64,000 nt of DNA from Pseudomonadota bacterium (GTDB lineage Bacteria; Pseudomonadota; Gammaproteobacteria; Pseudomonadales; Oceanobacteraceae). The position numbers and the translations under genes are program-made. The notes beneath the pieces were generated by a model. It was not told where the DNA came from. It saw only the letters and a program-made list of their open reading frames with translations, and searched no databases. The DNA is taken from NCBI GenBank assembly GCA_030145845.1, contig JAIXHJ010000002.1:124001-188000 (forward strand), written 5' to 3'. This document shows positions 29,741-37,602 of the stretch, piece after piece (within the stretch, counting starts at the first letter, position 1; each line of letters starts with the position of its first letter).

Positions 29741-30445
29741 ATGGCGGTACGCCTGCTGACCTTCGACCTCGATAATACCCTGTGGGAAACCGATCCGGTG
29801 ATTGCCCGGGCGGAGCGCATTACCCACGACTGGGTCCGCGATCACTGTCCGCAGGCCGCGGCGTTTTACAGCCTCGAGTCCCTGCGTGAATACCGTAATC
29901 AGATTGCTGCCAGTTATCCGGACCTGCGTTTCCGGGTGTCAGCATTGCGCCAGGAAGTGATGCGCCGGGTGTTTATGCAGAGCGGTGAAAGCCATGAACG
30001 GGCAGCGGAACTGGCACAGCAGGCGTTTGCTGTGTTTTACCGGGCCCGCAGTGAGGTGACGCTGTTTGATGGTGCGCTGGCTGCACTGCAGGTGCTGCAG
30101 GCGCAGTATCCGCTGATGGCACTGACCAATGGCAATGCCGATCTGGAACTGATTGGTATCCGCTCGTTATTCCAGGCCCATTTCAGTGCCGAAGCCGTTG
30201 GTGCGCCCAAGCCGCATCCCGATCTGTTTGACGCCGCGTTTGCCGCCGCCGGGGTCAGTGCCGGCGAATGCATTCACATTGGTGATCATCAGGAACAGGA
30301 TATTCTGGCGGCGGCGCGCCTGGGCATGAAAACCATCTGGGTGAATCTGAGTGATGCTGCCTGGGCAGAGGATGACTGTCAGCCGGATCAGGAAATCACT
30401 CACCTGTCACAGCTGCCTGCTGCAGTGGCGGCACTGGCAGACTGA
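29741..30445 (+). CDS. yigB: HAD-superfamily hydrolase, YigB-like
   Basis: A 234-residue phosphatase of HAD subfamily IA. Motif I is TFDLDNTLWET, motif II LTNGNADL, motif III the Lys in GAPKPHPDLF, motif IV HIGDHQEQD. E. coli YigB (same neighbourhood, next to xerC) dephosphorylates FMN and sugar phosphates; the substrate here is inferred. Its last 50 bases overlap the convergent secreted protein gene. Confidence 0.88.
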   Translation: MAVRLLTFDLDNTLWETDPVIARAERITHDWVRDHCPQAAAFYSLESLREYRNQIAASYPDLRFRVSALRQEVMRRVFMQSGESHERAAELAQQAFAVFYRARSEVTLFDGALAALQVLQAQYPLMALTNGNADLELIGIRSLFQAHFSAEAVGAPKPHPDLFDAAFAAAGVSAGECIHIGDHQEQDILAAARLGMKTIWVNLSDAAWAEDDCQPDQEITHLSQLPAAVAALAD

Positions 30446-31076
30446 AACCGAGCTGACCGATAAAAGCACCGGTGGTGGCATCCGCTCCGGGCATTCCCAG
30501 ACCAATCTCAATCTTTTCAAGCGCGGGCAGCGGTTCTGCATATAACGCCTGCCAGTCATCACTGAGGTTACGCTTAACCTCATACCAGCGTTCGGCCCGG
30601 CTGTCCTGACCGGTGACTACGATACGGTATTCAAAATCCGTGATGGCTGTGCTTGTGCCGCGTGCTGCTGTGCTGTCCCACACATAATGCAGGGTGCGTG
30701 CCGGCCACTGTTCCGTTTCTGCGGTATACAGGGTGATACGCAGCAGGGTGCCGCCGTCGACATAAGGATCGACGCTCCATTGCCAGTGCAGGCTGGCGTT
30801 GGCCGGGGCCTGTGGCGCAGAACGGTGCAGGTAACGGCTGAGGCGGAATTCGCCGCCGGCTGAGAGGTGCACAACATCGCCCTGCAGCACATCGAACTGA
30901 GGTTCGGCTGCACAGTCACGGCAATCCTGATGCCACAGTGGCAGGGTCGCGGCGGAGAACAGCGGGGTGGCTTCTGTGTGCTGACTGAACAGCCACAGCA
31001 GACCGGCACAGGTTAAGGCCAGAGCGGCGGGAATTGCGTGCATACGTCGGCGGGACTTCGTTGAATAAGGGTTCAT
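30396..31076 (-). CDS. Secreted or anchored DUF3047-like protein
   Basis: A 226-residue protein with an N-terminal hydrophobic segment (about 13-31) after basic residues. It contains LHWQWSVDPYVDGGTLLRITLYTAE and RTLHYVWDS with a later Arg-rich region and a terminal beta motif AFIGQLGFSLP, which follows the general pattern of DUF3047 proteins. The similarity is weak and the family function is unknown. AAGGAAG precedes the ATG at 31076. Its 3' end overlaps the HAD gene by 50 bases, tail-to-tail. Confidence 0.7.
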   Translation of the reverse strand: MNPYSTKSRRRMHAIPAALALTCAGLLWLFSQHTEATPLFSAATLPLWHQDCRDCAAEPQFDVLQGDVVHLSAGGEFRLSRYLHRSAPQAPANASLHWQWSVDPYVDGGTLLRITLYTAETEQWPARTLHYVWDSTAARGTSTAITDFEYRIVVTGQDSRAERWYEVKRNLSDDWQALYAEPLPALEKIEIGLGMPGADATTGAFIGQLGFSLPVPPLQQAAVTGE

Positions 31077-31208
31077 AACAGGCTTCCTTGCCAGTACCAG
31101 AGAAGAATACCGTGGTGGTGGGACAAGGTTAAGGCAAAGCGTCCGCTTTGCAGCAGTCTGATAACGAATTTAACCCCTTAGTGCGATAGTCCCGCACAGG
31201 ATGGACGT

Positions 31209-31236
31209 TTGTGCTGGCTCACAACGGGCCAGCACA
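31209..31236 (-). repeat. Hairpin downstream of sutA
   Basis: GTGCTGGC (31211-31218) and GCCAGCAC (31228-31235) form a perfect eight-bp stem with a nine-base loop, six bases past the sutA stop. There is no T-run; it may cap the sutA mRNA. Confidence 0.5.
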
Positions 31237-31241
31237 GGTGA

Positions 31242-31553
31242 TCAGATCGGGCGGCTGCCATAGCTGGACTGGGGTTTGCGCGGCGGATCGGCCATGACAT
31301 TGTCGTCAACCTGCTGGATCTGACCGCCACGGGCAAGGAAGGCTTCGACTTCGGCTGCCATCTCTTCCCGTACCTTATTCCGTGCTGCCAGCGATGAATG
31401 AGCACTGGCGGCAGCGGCGGCCAGATCTTCCTCATTATTGTTGTCCTCACCGGAGTCTGAATCCGATTCACCGTCGCTGTCGCTGTCGTTCATGGAATCC
31501 ATTTCTTCCCCGTCTTCGAGGTTGTCATCCATTTCCAGTTCTTCGTCTGACAT
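31242..31553 (-). CDS. sutA: RNA-polymerase-associated regulator SutA
   Basis: A 103-residue protein. The first 40 residues are nearly all Asp, Glu, Ser and Asn; the second half has a helix (RNKVREEMAAEVEAFLARGG) and ends in ADPPRKPQSSYGSRPI, the conserved C-terminus of SutA. In P. aeruginosa SutA binds RNA polymerase through its helix and acidic N-tail and aids initiation at ribosomal and maintenance genes in slow growth. Identification rests on the acidic tail plus C-terminal signature; function is by homology. It lies between the DUF3047-like and cytochrome c5 genes, in its own transcription unit. Confidence 0.85.
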   Translation of the reverse strand: MSDEELEMDDNLEDGEEMDSMNDSDSDGESDSDSGEDNNNEEDLAAAAASAHSSLAARNKVREEMAAEVEAFLARGGQIQQVDDNVMADPPRKPQSSYGSRPI

Positions 31554-31767
31554 GAGTATTCTCCTGTCTCGTATCTGTCACACAGAGATGTTTTGCATAA
31601 CTTATAGTCCGCTTTTCCGTGGCTGCCACACGCGGCAAAAAATTTTTACGAAAAAGTGGCCAAAGGCCGGTCAGGGTCGGTCCTCTGACGTCTGTGACAG
31701 TCGTTACTGTCCGAAATTCAACGAGCAGATGTTCAGTAAAAGGCAAGGCAGGGGCGGGAAAAGGACA

Positions 31768-31796
31768 TAAAAAAACCGCGCCGGAGCGCGGTTTTC
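31768..31796 (-). terminator. Terminator after cytochrome c5
   Basis: AAAACCGCGC-CGGA-GCGCGGTTTT stem; read on the minus strand it ends in a long T-run, 17 bases past the cytochrome gene stop. Confidence 0.88.
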
Positions 31797-31812
31797 AGTT
31801 CAGCGGTGCCGA

Positions 31813-32214
31813 TCAGCGGCCGGACATGAACTTGATGGCAGCCAGCAGCTCATCGTCAGAGCAGTTCACGCAGTTACCTTTAGGCGGCATCGCGTTCAGA
31901 CCGTGAATGGCGTTCTGCAGGGTTGCGTCCATACCTTTGGCCAGACGGTCATCCCATGCGGCTTTATCACCTTTCTTCGGAGCACCCAGAACACCGGCTG
32001 TGTGACAGGCAGTACAGGCAGTGTTGAATACTTCTTCGCCGGAACGTGGTTCAGCGGCTACGACGGCAGCACCACCACATTCAGCACCAACACAGACGTC
32101 ACCGACCGGCTTGATGCGTTCAGCGATTTTGTCAGTCCGGGCGTCAGTTGCAGCATAGGCCTGTGCCATGATCAGGGTGGCAGCGGCCAGAATCAGTGCT
32201 TTCAGTTGTTTCAC
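31813..32214 (-). CDS. cycB: Cytochrome c5
   Basis: A 133-residue secreted monoheme cytochrome. It has a signal peptide (cleaved after AYA, residue 21), the heme motif CTACH (Cys67, Cys70, His71), the axial Met in LNAMPPKGNC and a second disulfide pair (GNCVNC) typical of cytochrome c5. It carries electrons in the periplasm, probably to a terminal oxidase. Its promoter carries a TATAAT box inside a perfect inverted repeat. Confidence 0.92.
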   Translation of the reverse strand: MKQLKALILAAATLIMAQAYAATDARTDKIAERIKPVGDVCVGAECGGAAVVAAEPRSGEEVFNTACTACHTAGVLGAPKKGDKAAWDDRLAKGMDATLQNAIHGLNAMPPKGNCVNCSDDELLAAIKFMSGR

Positions 32215-32257
32215 TTGAGGGTCCTCTCTACTCGGCGTTCACGGCTTACCGTTATTA

Positions 32258-32298
32258 AAATTGCCGGGCATTATAGCGGCAATTTGTAGGGGTTTAAA
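32258..32298 (-). promoter_or_regulatory. Cytochrome c5 promoter inside an inverted repeat
   Basis: On the minus strand a perfect TATAAT (32275-32270) has TTTAAA (32298-32293) 17 bases upstream. The -10 box sits in the ten-base spacer of a perfect nine-bp inverted repeat, AAATTGCCG (32258-32266) and CGGCAATTT (32277-32285). Such placement suggests control by a dimeric regulator, which I cannot identify. Confidence 0.65.
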
Positions 32299-32361
32299 TT
32301 AAAACCCATGACACGCCTCAAAAAAGCAACGGATCCTGCGCCGGCCTGCTGCCGCTCAGGT

Positions 32362-33087
32362 TCAGAACTCGCGGAAGTAATACTCCAGAATCTGGTTGTA
32401 GCGGCCGGACTCTTTCAGCTGCTTCAGACCCAGATTGAATTCGTCGCGCAGTGCTTCCTTATTGAAGCCCACCTTGTAGTGGTTGGGGGTGAACAGCGGG
32501 AAGTAGCTGACCGGGCGTGAGTACTCCGGCCGGTTAATCTGGCGGCGGTACCAGTTGAAGATGTTTTTGTCAGATACCACCAGATCGACTCGCTCCTTGA
32601 ACAGCATGCTCACCTGACTTTTCTGGCGGGACGTTTCGGAGTATCTGGAATTGCTTTCTGCCATCGCTGCGAACTCAGGACCGAGGTATTTCTTCGCATC
32701 GTGGAATCCCAGTACCCAGTATTTTTCCAGATCATCCATGCTCTCCACGGTCAGATTCCGGTCACGCAGGCCGATGACCATGTTCTGATAAGTGATGTGG
32801 GAATCGGAGTAAAACAGACTGTCGGCACCGGAGTCTTCACTGAGGGTCAGCGCGCCATCGACTTCGCCGTCCACCACCATCGGCAGGAACTTACGGAACG
32901 GAACATAGACCGCTTCGGTCTTATAACCACGCAGAGCCAGGGATTCGCGCACGATATCCAGCTCGGCACCGCGGTCTTCATCGGCAATCACATAAGGGGG
33001 CAGGGCCAGGCCGACGGCGACGCGGACAACATCAGCCTGAGCGGCGAACGGCAGCAGGGCGGCCAGGAGTAATGCTTTGAGTTTCAT
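32362..33087 (-). CDS. Orphan extracytoplasmic solute-binding protein, family 3
   Basis: A 241-residue periplasmic protein with signal peptide (MKLKALLLAALLPFAAQA) and the SBP_bac_3 fold seen in amino-acid binding proteins: VRVAVGLALPPYV, GELDIV-like GAELDIVRESL, then VDLVVSDK and a C-terminal YNQILEYYF. The ATG at 33085-33087 is chosen because the upstream frame lacks a signal. No permease or ATPase lies nearby, so it is an orphan; ligand unknown. Similar lone proteins also act as sensors or are degraded paralogues. Confidence 0.85.
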   Translation of the reverse strand: MKLKALLLAALLPFAAQADVVRVAVGLALPPYVIADEDRGAELDIVRESLALRGYKTEAVYVPFRKFLPMVVDGEVDGALTLSEDSGADSLFYSDSHITYQNMVIGLRDRNLTVESMDDLEKYWVLGFHDAKKYLGPEFAAMAESNSRYSETSRQKSQVSMLFKERVDLVVSDKNIFNWYRRQINRPEYSRPVSYFPLFTPNHYKVGFNKEALRDEFNLGLKQLKESGRYNQILEYYFREF

Positions 33088-33541
33088 AGGTATGGTCTTG
33101 GTTATCAATGAGTAATGTGTCTTTACGGGCCAGTGTAAATTCTGACCAGATGGACATAAATGGGGAAATGTCCGTTTTATCCTTTCTTTGCAGATGACGG
33201 CAGTACGTCTGAGCAACCGCAGGGTGATCGGTAAAACCCTTCAGAAGCAGACAGTTAAGGCTGTGCTGCGGCAGAACCGTTGCAATACTGACCATTGCGG
33301 AGCGGCCTGGTTAATATCTGACCAAGGGGTCAATTATGATAACGGATCTGCGGCGTTCGTGCTGTCCGGACAGGCCATCGCCGGGCTTTACCGTGGCCCT
33401 GCTGTACCTGCGGTCAGACATTCCGCGCCGTGGCGGACGTGTTCCGGCGGTCATGGCCGGAACGGAGGGTTTCGGTTGCTTTCAGCCCCGGCGCGGTTAG
33501 AGTAGTCAGGCAAACCACTGGCGCTGAGAAAAGGAACCTGG
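33088..33541. other. 454-base gap between divergent genes
   Basis: Divergent promoters for the SBP gene and the ynbE operon should lie here. One short ATG frame at 33336-33500 (54 codons, preceded by AAGGGG, ending in TAG) has coding-like codon use, but its product resembles nothing I know. I see no terminator or large palindrome. Confidence 0.4.
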
Positions 33542-33718
33542 ATGAAGGCTCTGCTGACACTGCTTATGCTGGCACCTTTGATGGCCTGTACGCTCAAAGT
33601 TGCAGCACCGGAAAAACCCATCACCATCAACCTGAATGTCAAAATTGAGCACGAGGTCCGGGTGAAGGTGGAAAAAGAACTGGAAAATCTGTTTGAGGAA
33701 GAAGACGGGCTGTTCTGA
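33542..33718 (+). CDS. ynbE: YnbE-like small lipoprotein
   Basis: A 58-residue lipoprotein with signal ending LMAC and the YnbE signature EKPITINLNVKIEHEVRVKVE. In E. coli YnbE is the outer-membrane partner of the AsmA-like phospholipid transporter YdbH. AAGGAA precedes the ATG. It heads an apparent operon with ydbL, lemA and the M48 gene; no ydbH is in this window. Confidence 0.88.
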   Translation: MKALLTLLMLAPLMACTLKVAAPEKPITINLNVKIEHEVRVKVEKELENLFEEEDGLF

Positions 33719-33743
33719 GGCACCGTCGGCTAAGGAGTTACTG

Positions 33744-34064
33744 ATGAACAAAATCATGCTGATGCTGGCTGCAGCGCTGTTTTCGCTCACCGCCTGGGCA
33801 CTGGATGTGGATCAGGCCAAACAGATGGGGCTGGTCGGAGAGCAGAGCAACGGCTATTTAGGGCTGGTTGCCAGTGGCAATAGTGACGCTGCTGCGCTGG
33901 TGGTGGAGATCAACCAGAAACGTAAAGAGAAATACCAGGAAATTGCCGCCAAGCAGAACACTGCTCTGGGCAATATTGAAAAGATCGCCGGTGAAAAACT
34001 GACCCGCAAAGCGGCAGCGGCCGGTGAATATTATCAGAATACCAGCGGCAGCTGGGCGCGCTGA
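33744..34064 (+). CDS. ydbL: YdbL-like periplasmic protein (DUF1318)
   Basis: A 106-residue secreted protein with signal peptide (cleavage after WA, about residue 18) and the DUF1318 pattern AKQMGLVGEQSNGYLGLV, VEINQKRKEKYQEIAAKQ, and GEYYQNTSGSWAR at its end. In E. coli YdbL modulates the YdbH-YnbE bridge. The ATG at 33744 with TAAGGAG upstream is chosen over the in-frame ATG at 33693, which lies within ynbE. Confidence 0.9.
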   Translation: MNKIMLMLAAALFSLTAWALDVDQAKQMGLVGEQSNGYLGLVASGNSDAAALVVEINQKRKEKYQEIAAKQNTALGNIEKIAGEKLTRKAAAAGEYYQNTSGSWAR

Positions 34065-34073
34065 GGAAACTGT

Positions 34074-34670
34074 ATGTCAACAACCGCCATCGTCATTCTC
34101 GTCATCATTGCCCTGCTGGTGGTGTATGCCATCAGTATTTACAACCGTCTGGTGACACTGAAAAACCGCTACGAAAATGCCTTCGCACAGATTGAGGTTC
34201 AGCTCAAACGCCGTTATGACCTGATCCCGAATCTGGTGGAAACCGCCAAGGCTTATCTGAAGCACGAACGCGAAACGCTGGAAGCTGTGATTGCCGCCCG
34301 TAACGAAGCCGCCGCCGGACTGAAAGCCGCGGCTGGCCAGCCGGGCGCGGCCGACGCTATGAAGCAGCTGGCCGGTGCCGAAGGTCATCTGGCCGGAGCG
34401 CTGGGACGGCTGAACGTGGTGATGGAAGCTTACCCGGATCTGAAAGCCAACCAGAATATGATGCAGGTGTCGGAAGAACTGACCAGCACCGAAAACAAAG
34501 TGTCGTTTGCCCGCCAGGCGTTCAACGATGCGGTCACCGCCTACAACACCTACCGCCAGTCGTTCCCGCCGGTGGTACTGGCGCCGACCTTCGGTCATCC
34601 GGCCAATGCCACACTGCTGGAATTTGAAGACAGTGCGCAGATTCAGAGCGCACCGAAAGTCAGCTTCTGA
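34074..34670 (+). CDS. lemA: LemA family protein
   Basis: A 198-residue inner-membrane protein with a single N-terminal transmembrane helix (about 4-23) and the helical LemA domain: YNRLVTLKNRYENAFAQIEV, RRYDLIPNLVETAKAY and FNDAVTAYNTYRQSFP. Usually encoded next to a membrane metallopeptidase or a TPM-domain protein, as here with M48. Function remains undefined. Confidence 0.93.
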   Translation: MSTTAIVILVIIALLVVYAISIYNRLVTLKNRYENAFAQIEVQLKRRYDLIPNLVETAKAYLKHERETLEAVIAARNEAAAGLKAAAGQPGAADAMKQLAGAEGHLAGALGRLNVVMEAYPDLKANQNMMQVSEELTSTENKVSFARQAFNDAVTAYNTYRQSFPPVVLAPTFGHPANATLLEFEDSAQIQSAPKVSF

Positions 34671-34720
34671 ACCTGAGCGCCGGCATGACAGTGCCGGCGT
34701 TTACCTTTCCGGACACAGGT

Positions 34721-36727
34721 ATGGATTTCTTCACCCATCAGGATCAGGCGCGTAAGCGCACCGGTCATCTGGTACTGCTGTTCAGCGCTGCCGTGATTAC
34801 CCTGATCGTTCTGCTCAATCTGCTGCTGGCAGCCGTGCTGTGGGGCGCGGATGCGCATCTGGTCGGCACTTACCGCGATGCCGTGTATCTGGCCGATGAT
34901 CCTTACACCGGTATGCCGGTCAAACCCGGTCTGTTCGACTACATGACAGTCGAACAGTGGCTGCTGATCACCGCCGCTGTGCTGGTCGTGGTTGGTGGGG
35001 CCAGTCTGGTGAAGTGGCTGATGCTGCGCGGTGGCGGCCGGCGGGTGGCGGAATCGCTGGGCGGACGTCTGCTGCAGCCCAATACGCGTGATTTTTATGA
35101 GCGCCGGCTGCTTAATGTGGTGGAAGAAATGGCCATCGCCTCGGGCATGCCGGTGCCACCGGTGTACGTACTCGACGACGACAGCATCAATGCCTTTGCC
35201 GCCGGTTATCAGCCCTCGGATGCAGTCATCGGCGTAACCCGCGGCACCATGCGCCAGCTCAGCCGCGATCAGCTGCAGGGCGTACTGGCACACGAGTTCA
35301 GCCATATATTCAACGGTGATATGCGCCTGAATATCCGTCTGATGGCGGTGCTGTTTGGCATTCTGTTTATCGGTATTATCGGGCGCTTTTTCCTTGAATC
35401 CGCCGCCCGTGGGGCACGTTTCCGCAGCAGTCGTAATAATAACTCGCTGCCGTTCTTCCTGTTCGGACTGGGGCTGGTGGCCATTGGTTATGGCGGTGTC
35501 TTTTTCGGCAATCTGATCAAGGCCGCGGTGTCTCGCCAGCGTGAGTTTCTGGCGGATGCCTCGGCGGTGCAGTTTACCCGTAATCCGCAGGGTATCGGTG
35601 GGGCGCTGAAAGTCATCGGTTATGGTGCCGGCTCGGAAATCAGTAGCCCGGAACGGGAAGAAACAGCGCACATGTTTTTCGGTCAGGCACTGAATTTCCG
35701 TCTGCATATGTTTGCCACCCATCCGCCGCTGGAAGAACGCATCCGCCGTATCGAACCCAACTGGGATGGCCGTTTTCTGGCGCCGCAGCCACGCGAGCAG
35801 GCCGAAGCTGAATCGCCACAGGAAGCCGGGCTGGCGCACATGAGTGGTGCCGCCGCGGCGGTAGCCGGTGTCAGTATGATGGCGGCCGCGCCGGGCAGTG
35901 ACAGCGATAACAGCATTGATTACGTGCCGCCCGCCGGGGCGGATATGGCGCCGCCAGCAAGCTCACCAGTACGCAGTCTGGAGCGCCTGACCGATGCCGC
36001 GCGTGAAACCTACAGTGCCCGGGCACTGGTGGTCAGTCTGCTGATTGCTGAGCCGTCGCGCTTTGTGCACGAACAGCAGCTGGATATGCTGCGCCAGCAG
36101 CAGGGGCAGGATTTTCTGCAGCAGGTGCTGCGTACCCTGCCGTTACTGCAGGGCATTGACGCTGCACAGCGTCTGCCGCTGGTGGAGAAAGCCATTCCGG
36201 CGCTGAAACAGCTGTCGGCGGCCCAGTATCAGGACTTCCGCCAGCTGCTGGTGCGGCTGGCGAGGGCCGATGGTGAGATTGATATCTTCGAATGGTGCCT
36301 GTACCGGCTGCTGCTGCAGTACCTCAACCCGCACTTTGAGCCGGTGCAGCCGGCCGCTGCCCGCTATGCTAAGGCGGATAAGCTGGCCGCAGAAATTACC
36401 ACGCTGTTATCCGTACTGGCGCATTACGGGCACGACACAGAGGAAGCTGCGGCGCGCGCCTTCAGTGAGGCGGTGAGCGCCGCCGGCTTCGCTGGCCTGA
36501 CCCTGCAGCCGCGCAGTAACAGCCTGAAACCGCTGAATCTGGCATTGGCGAAGCTGACGGAGGCGTATCCTCACGTCAAAGGCCGGCTGGTCAAAGCCAT
36601 GCTGGTCTGTATCCGCAGCGATGGCCAGGAACGTGCGGTCGAACGGGATCTGGTGACCACCATGGCCGCCATTCTGGAAGTACCGCTGGCGCCGGATGGC
36701 GGGCAGAACAGTGCTGTTCTGCCGTAG
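34721..36727 (+). CDS. M48 membrane zinc metallopeptidase with long helical C-terminal extension
   Basis: A 668-residue protein. Start MDFFTHQDQAR at 34721 is preferred (an ATG at 34685 adds 12 residues) because M48 proteins of this group begin this way. Two transmembrane helices (about 20-45, 85-110) precede the peptidase domain with the zinc motif HEFSH (His191, Glu192, His195), two more helices and the third ligand in REFLADASA. From about residue 355 a Pro/Ala linker leads to a helical C-terminal domain with LLVRLARADGEIDIFEWC and MLVCIRSDGQERAVERDLV, resembling TerB-like motifs. HtpX proteins of about 290 residues lack this part. It ends the ynbE-ydbL-lemA operon. Confidence 0.88.
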   Translation: MDFFTHQDQARKRTGHLVLLFSAAVITLIVLLNLLLAAVLWGADAHLVGTYRDAVYLADDPYTGMPVKPGLFDYMTVEQWLLITAAVLVVVGGASLVKWLMLRGGGRRVAESLGGRLLQPNTRDFYERRLLNVVEEMAIASGMPVPPVYVLDDDSINAFAAGYQPSDAVIGVTRGTMRQLSRDQLQGVLAHEFSHIFNGDMRLNIRLMAVLFGILFIGIIGRFFLESAARGARFRSSRNNNSLPFFLFGLGLVAIGYGGVFFGNLIKAAVSRQREFLADASAVQFTRNPQGIGGALKVIGYGAGSEISSPEREETAHMFFGQALNFRLHMFATHPPLEERIRRIEPNWDGRFLAPQPREQAEAESPQEAGLAHMSGAAAAVAGVSMMAAAPGSDSDNSIDYVPPAGADMAPPASSPVRSLERLTDAARETYSARALVVSLLIAEPSRFVHEQQLDMLRQQQGQDFLQQVLRTLPLLQGIDAAQRLPLVEKAIPALKQLSAAQYQDFRQLLVRLARADGEIDIFEWCLYRLLLQYLNPHFEPVQPAAARYAKADKLAAEITTLLSVLAHYGHDTEEAAARAFSEAVSAAGFAGLTLQPRSNSLKPLNLALAKLTEAYPHVKGRLVKAMLVCIRSDGQERAVERDLVTTMAAILEVPLAPDGGQNSAVLP

Positions 36728-36732
36728 CAGCC

Positions 36733-36762
36733 TTATTGAGCATTCTGCGTTTATGCTAAGAT
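36733..36762 (+). promoter_or_regulatory. Putative promoter of TetR gene
   Basis: TTATTG (36733-36738), 18 bases, TAAGAT (36757-36762) preceded by TGC, an extended -10. It lies just past the M48 stop and about 160 bases upstream of the TetR ATG. Confidence 0.45.
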
Positions 36763-36923
36763 ACGCCCTTCACTCAGCCTGCTGATTCCGGCAGGCCGCC
36801 AAACCGCCCGGCTGCAGACGAGGCGGTGTCCGAATAAACATCCTGCAAAAACTGATCAAATTCCCGCGCCCGCAGGCAGGCTGGCGCGCCGATAACGACG
36901 GACGCCGGACCCGTGCGGAGCAG

Positions 36924-37550
36924 ATGATGTTACAACCCGAACTGACCAGTGCGCAGCGCCGTATTTATAACGCCGCCATTCAGTTGTTTGCCGAAAAAGG
37001 CGCCACTCAGGTGACCGTGCGTGAGCTGGCCGATGCCGCCGGTGTGGCCCGCGGTACCATCTATAATCACGTCGATTCTGTCCAGACCCTGTTTGAAGAC
37101 GTGGCCGTTTATCTCGCCGATGAAATGAACCAGCGCATCCTGCATACCTTCCGTCAGCAGTCGGACCCGTCCGCCCGGCTGGCCGCCGGTGTACGCTATT
37201 ACGTGCGCCGTGCCCATGAGGAGCCGGCCTGGGGCAATTTTATCAGCCGTTTTGGTTTCAGCAGCGCAGCGCTGCGCCGTCTCGGTTCCGGTGCGCCGGT
37301 GCAGGTACTGATGGCTGGCGTACAGAGTGGTCAGTACCGTATCCGTCAGGACCAGCTGTCTGCGGTGATCACCATGATCGGCAGCTCCGTGCTGGGCGCC
37401 ATGTATCTGGTGCGTGAAGGCCTGCGCACCTGGCGCGACGCCGGCAGTGACTGCGCCGAATTACTGCTGCGGGCGCTGGGGCTGCCGGCCGACAAAGCGC
37501 GCGAGCTGGCCACCGCCGAGCTGCCATTGCTGACCGAGGCCCGCCGCTGA
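36924..37550 (+). CDS. TetR-family transcriptional regulator
   Basis: A 208-residue regulator with helix-turn-helix VTVRELADAAGVARGTIYNHVDS at about 30-52 and a C-terminal ligand domain containing MIGSSVLGAMYLVREG. The start may be ATG 36924 or 36927 (GGAG at 36917-36920). The frame remains open upstream for some 30 codons with coding-like content but lacks an ATG or GTG. No neighbour clearly gives the target; the prenyltransferase gene converges with it. Confidence 0.88.
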   Translation: MMLQPELTSAQRRIYNAAIQLFAEKGATQVTVRELADAAGVARGTIYNHVDSVQTLFEDVAVYLADEMNQRILHTFRQQSDPSARLAAGVRYYVRRAHEEPAWGNFISRFGFSSAALRRLGSGAPVQVLMAGVQSGQYRIRQDQLSAVITMIGSSVLGAMYLVREGLRTWRDAGSDCAELLLRALGLPADKARELATAELPLLTEARR

Positions 37551-37602
37551 CAGCTTGCCGGGGTAAGTATGAACTCTGCCCCGGCTGTACCTTTTCCCGC
37601 CC

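Noticed and set aside
33188..33505. 105-codon rightward frame in the gap before ynbE
   Set aside because: No ribosome-binding site and mixed composition; the shorter frame at 33336 in another phase looks more coding-like.
34643..35839. 398-codon leftward frame opposite the M48 gene
   Set aside because: Antisense to the peptidase domain with HEFSH; composition is that of a mirror frame.
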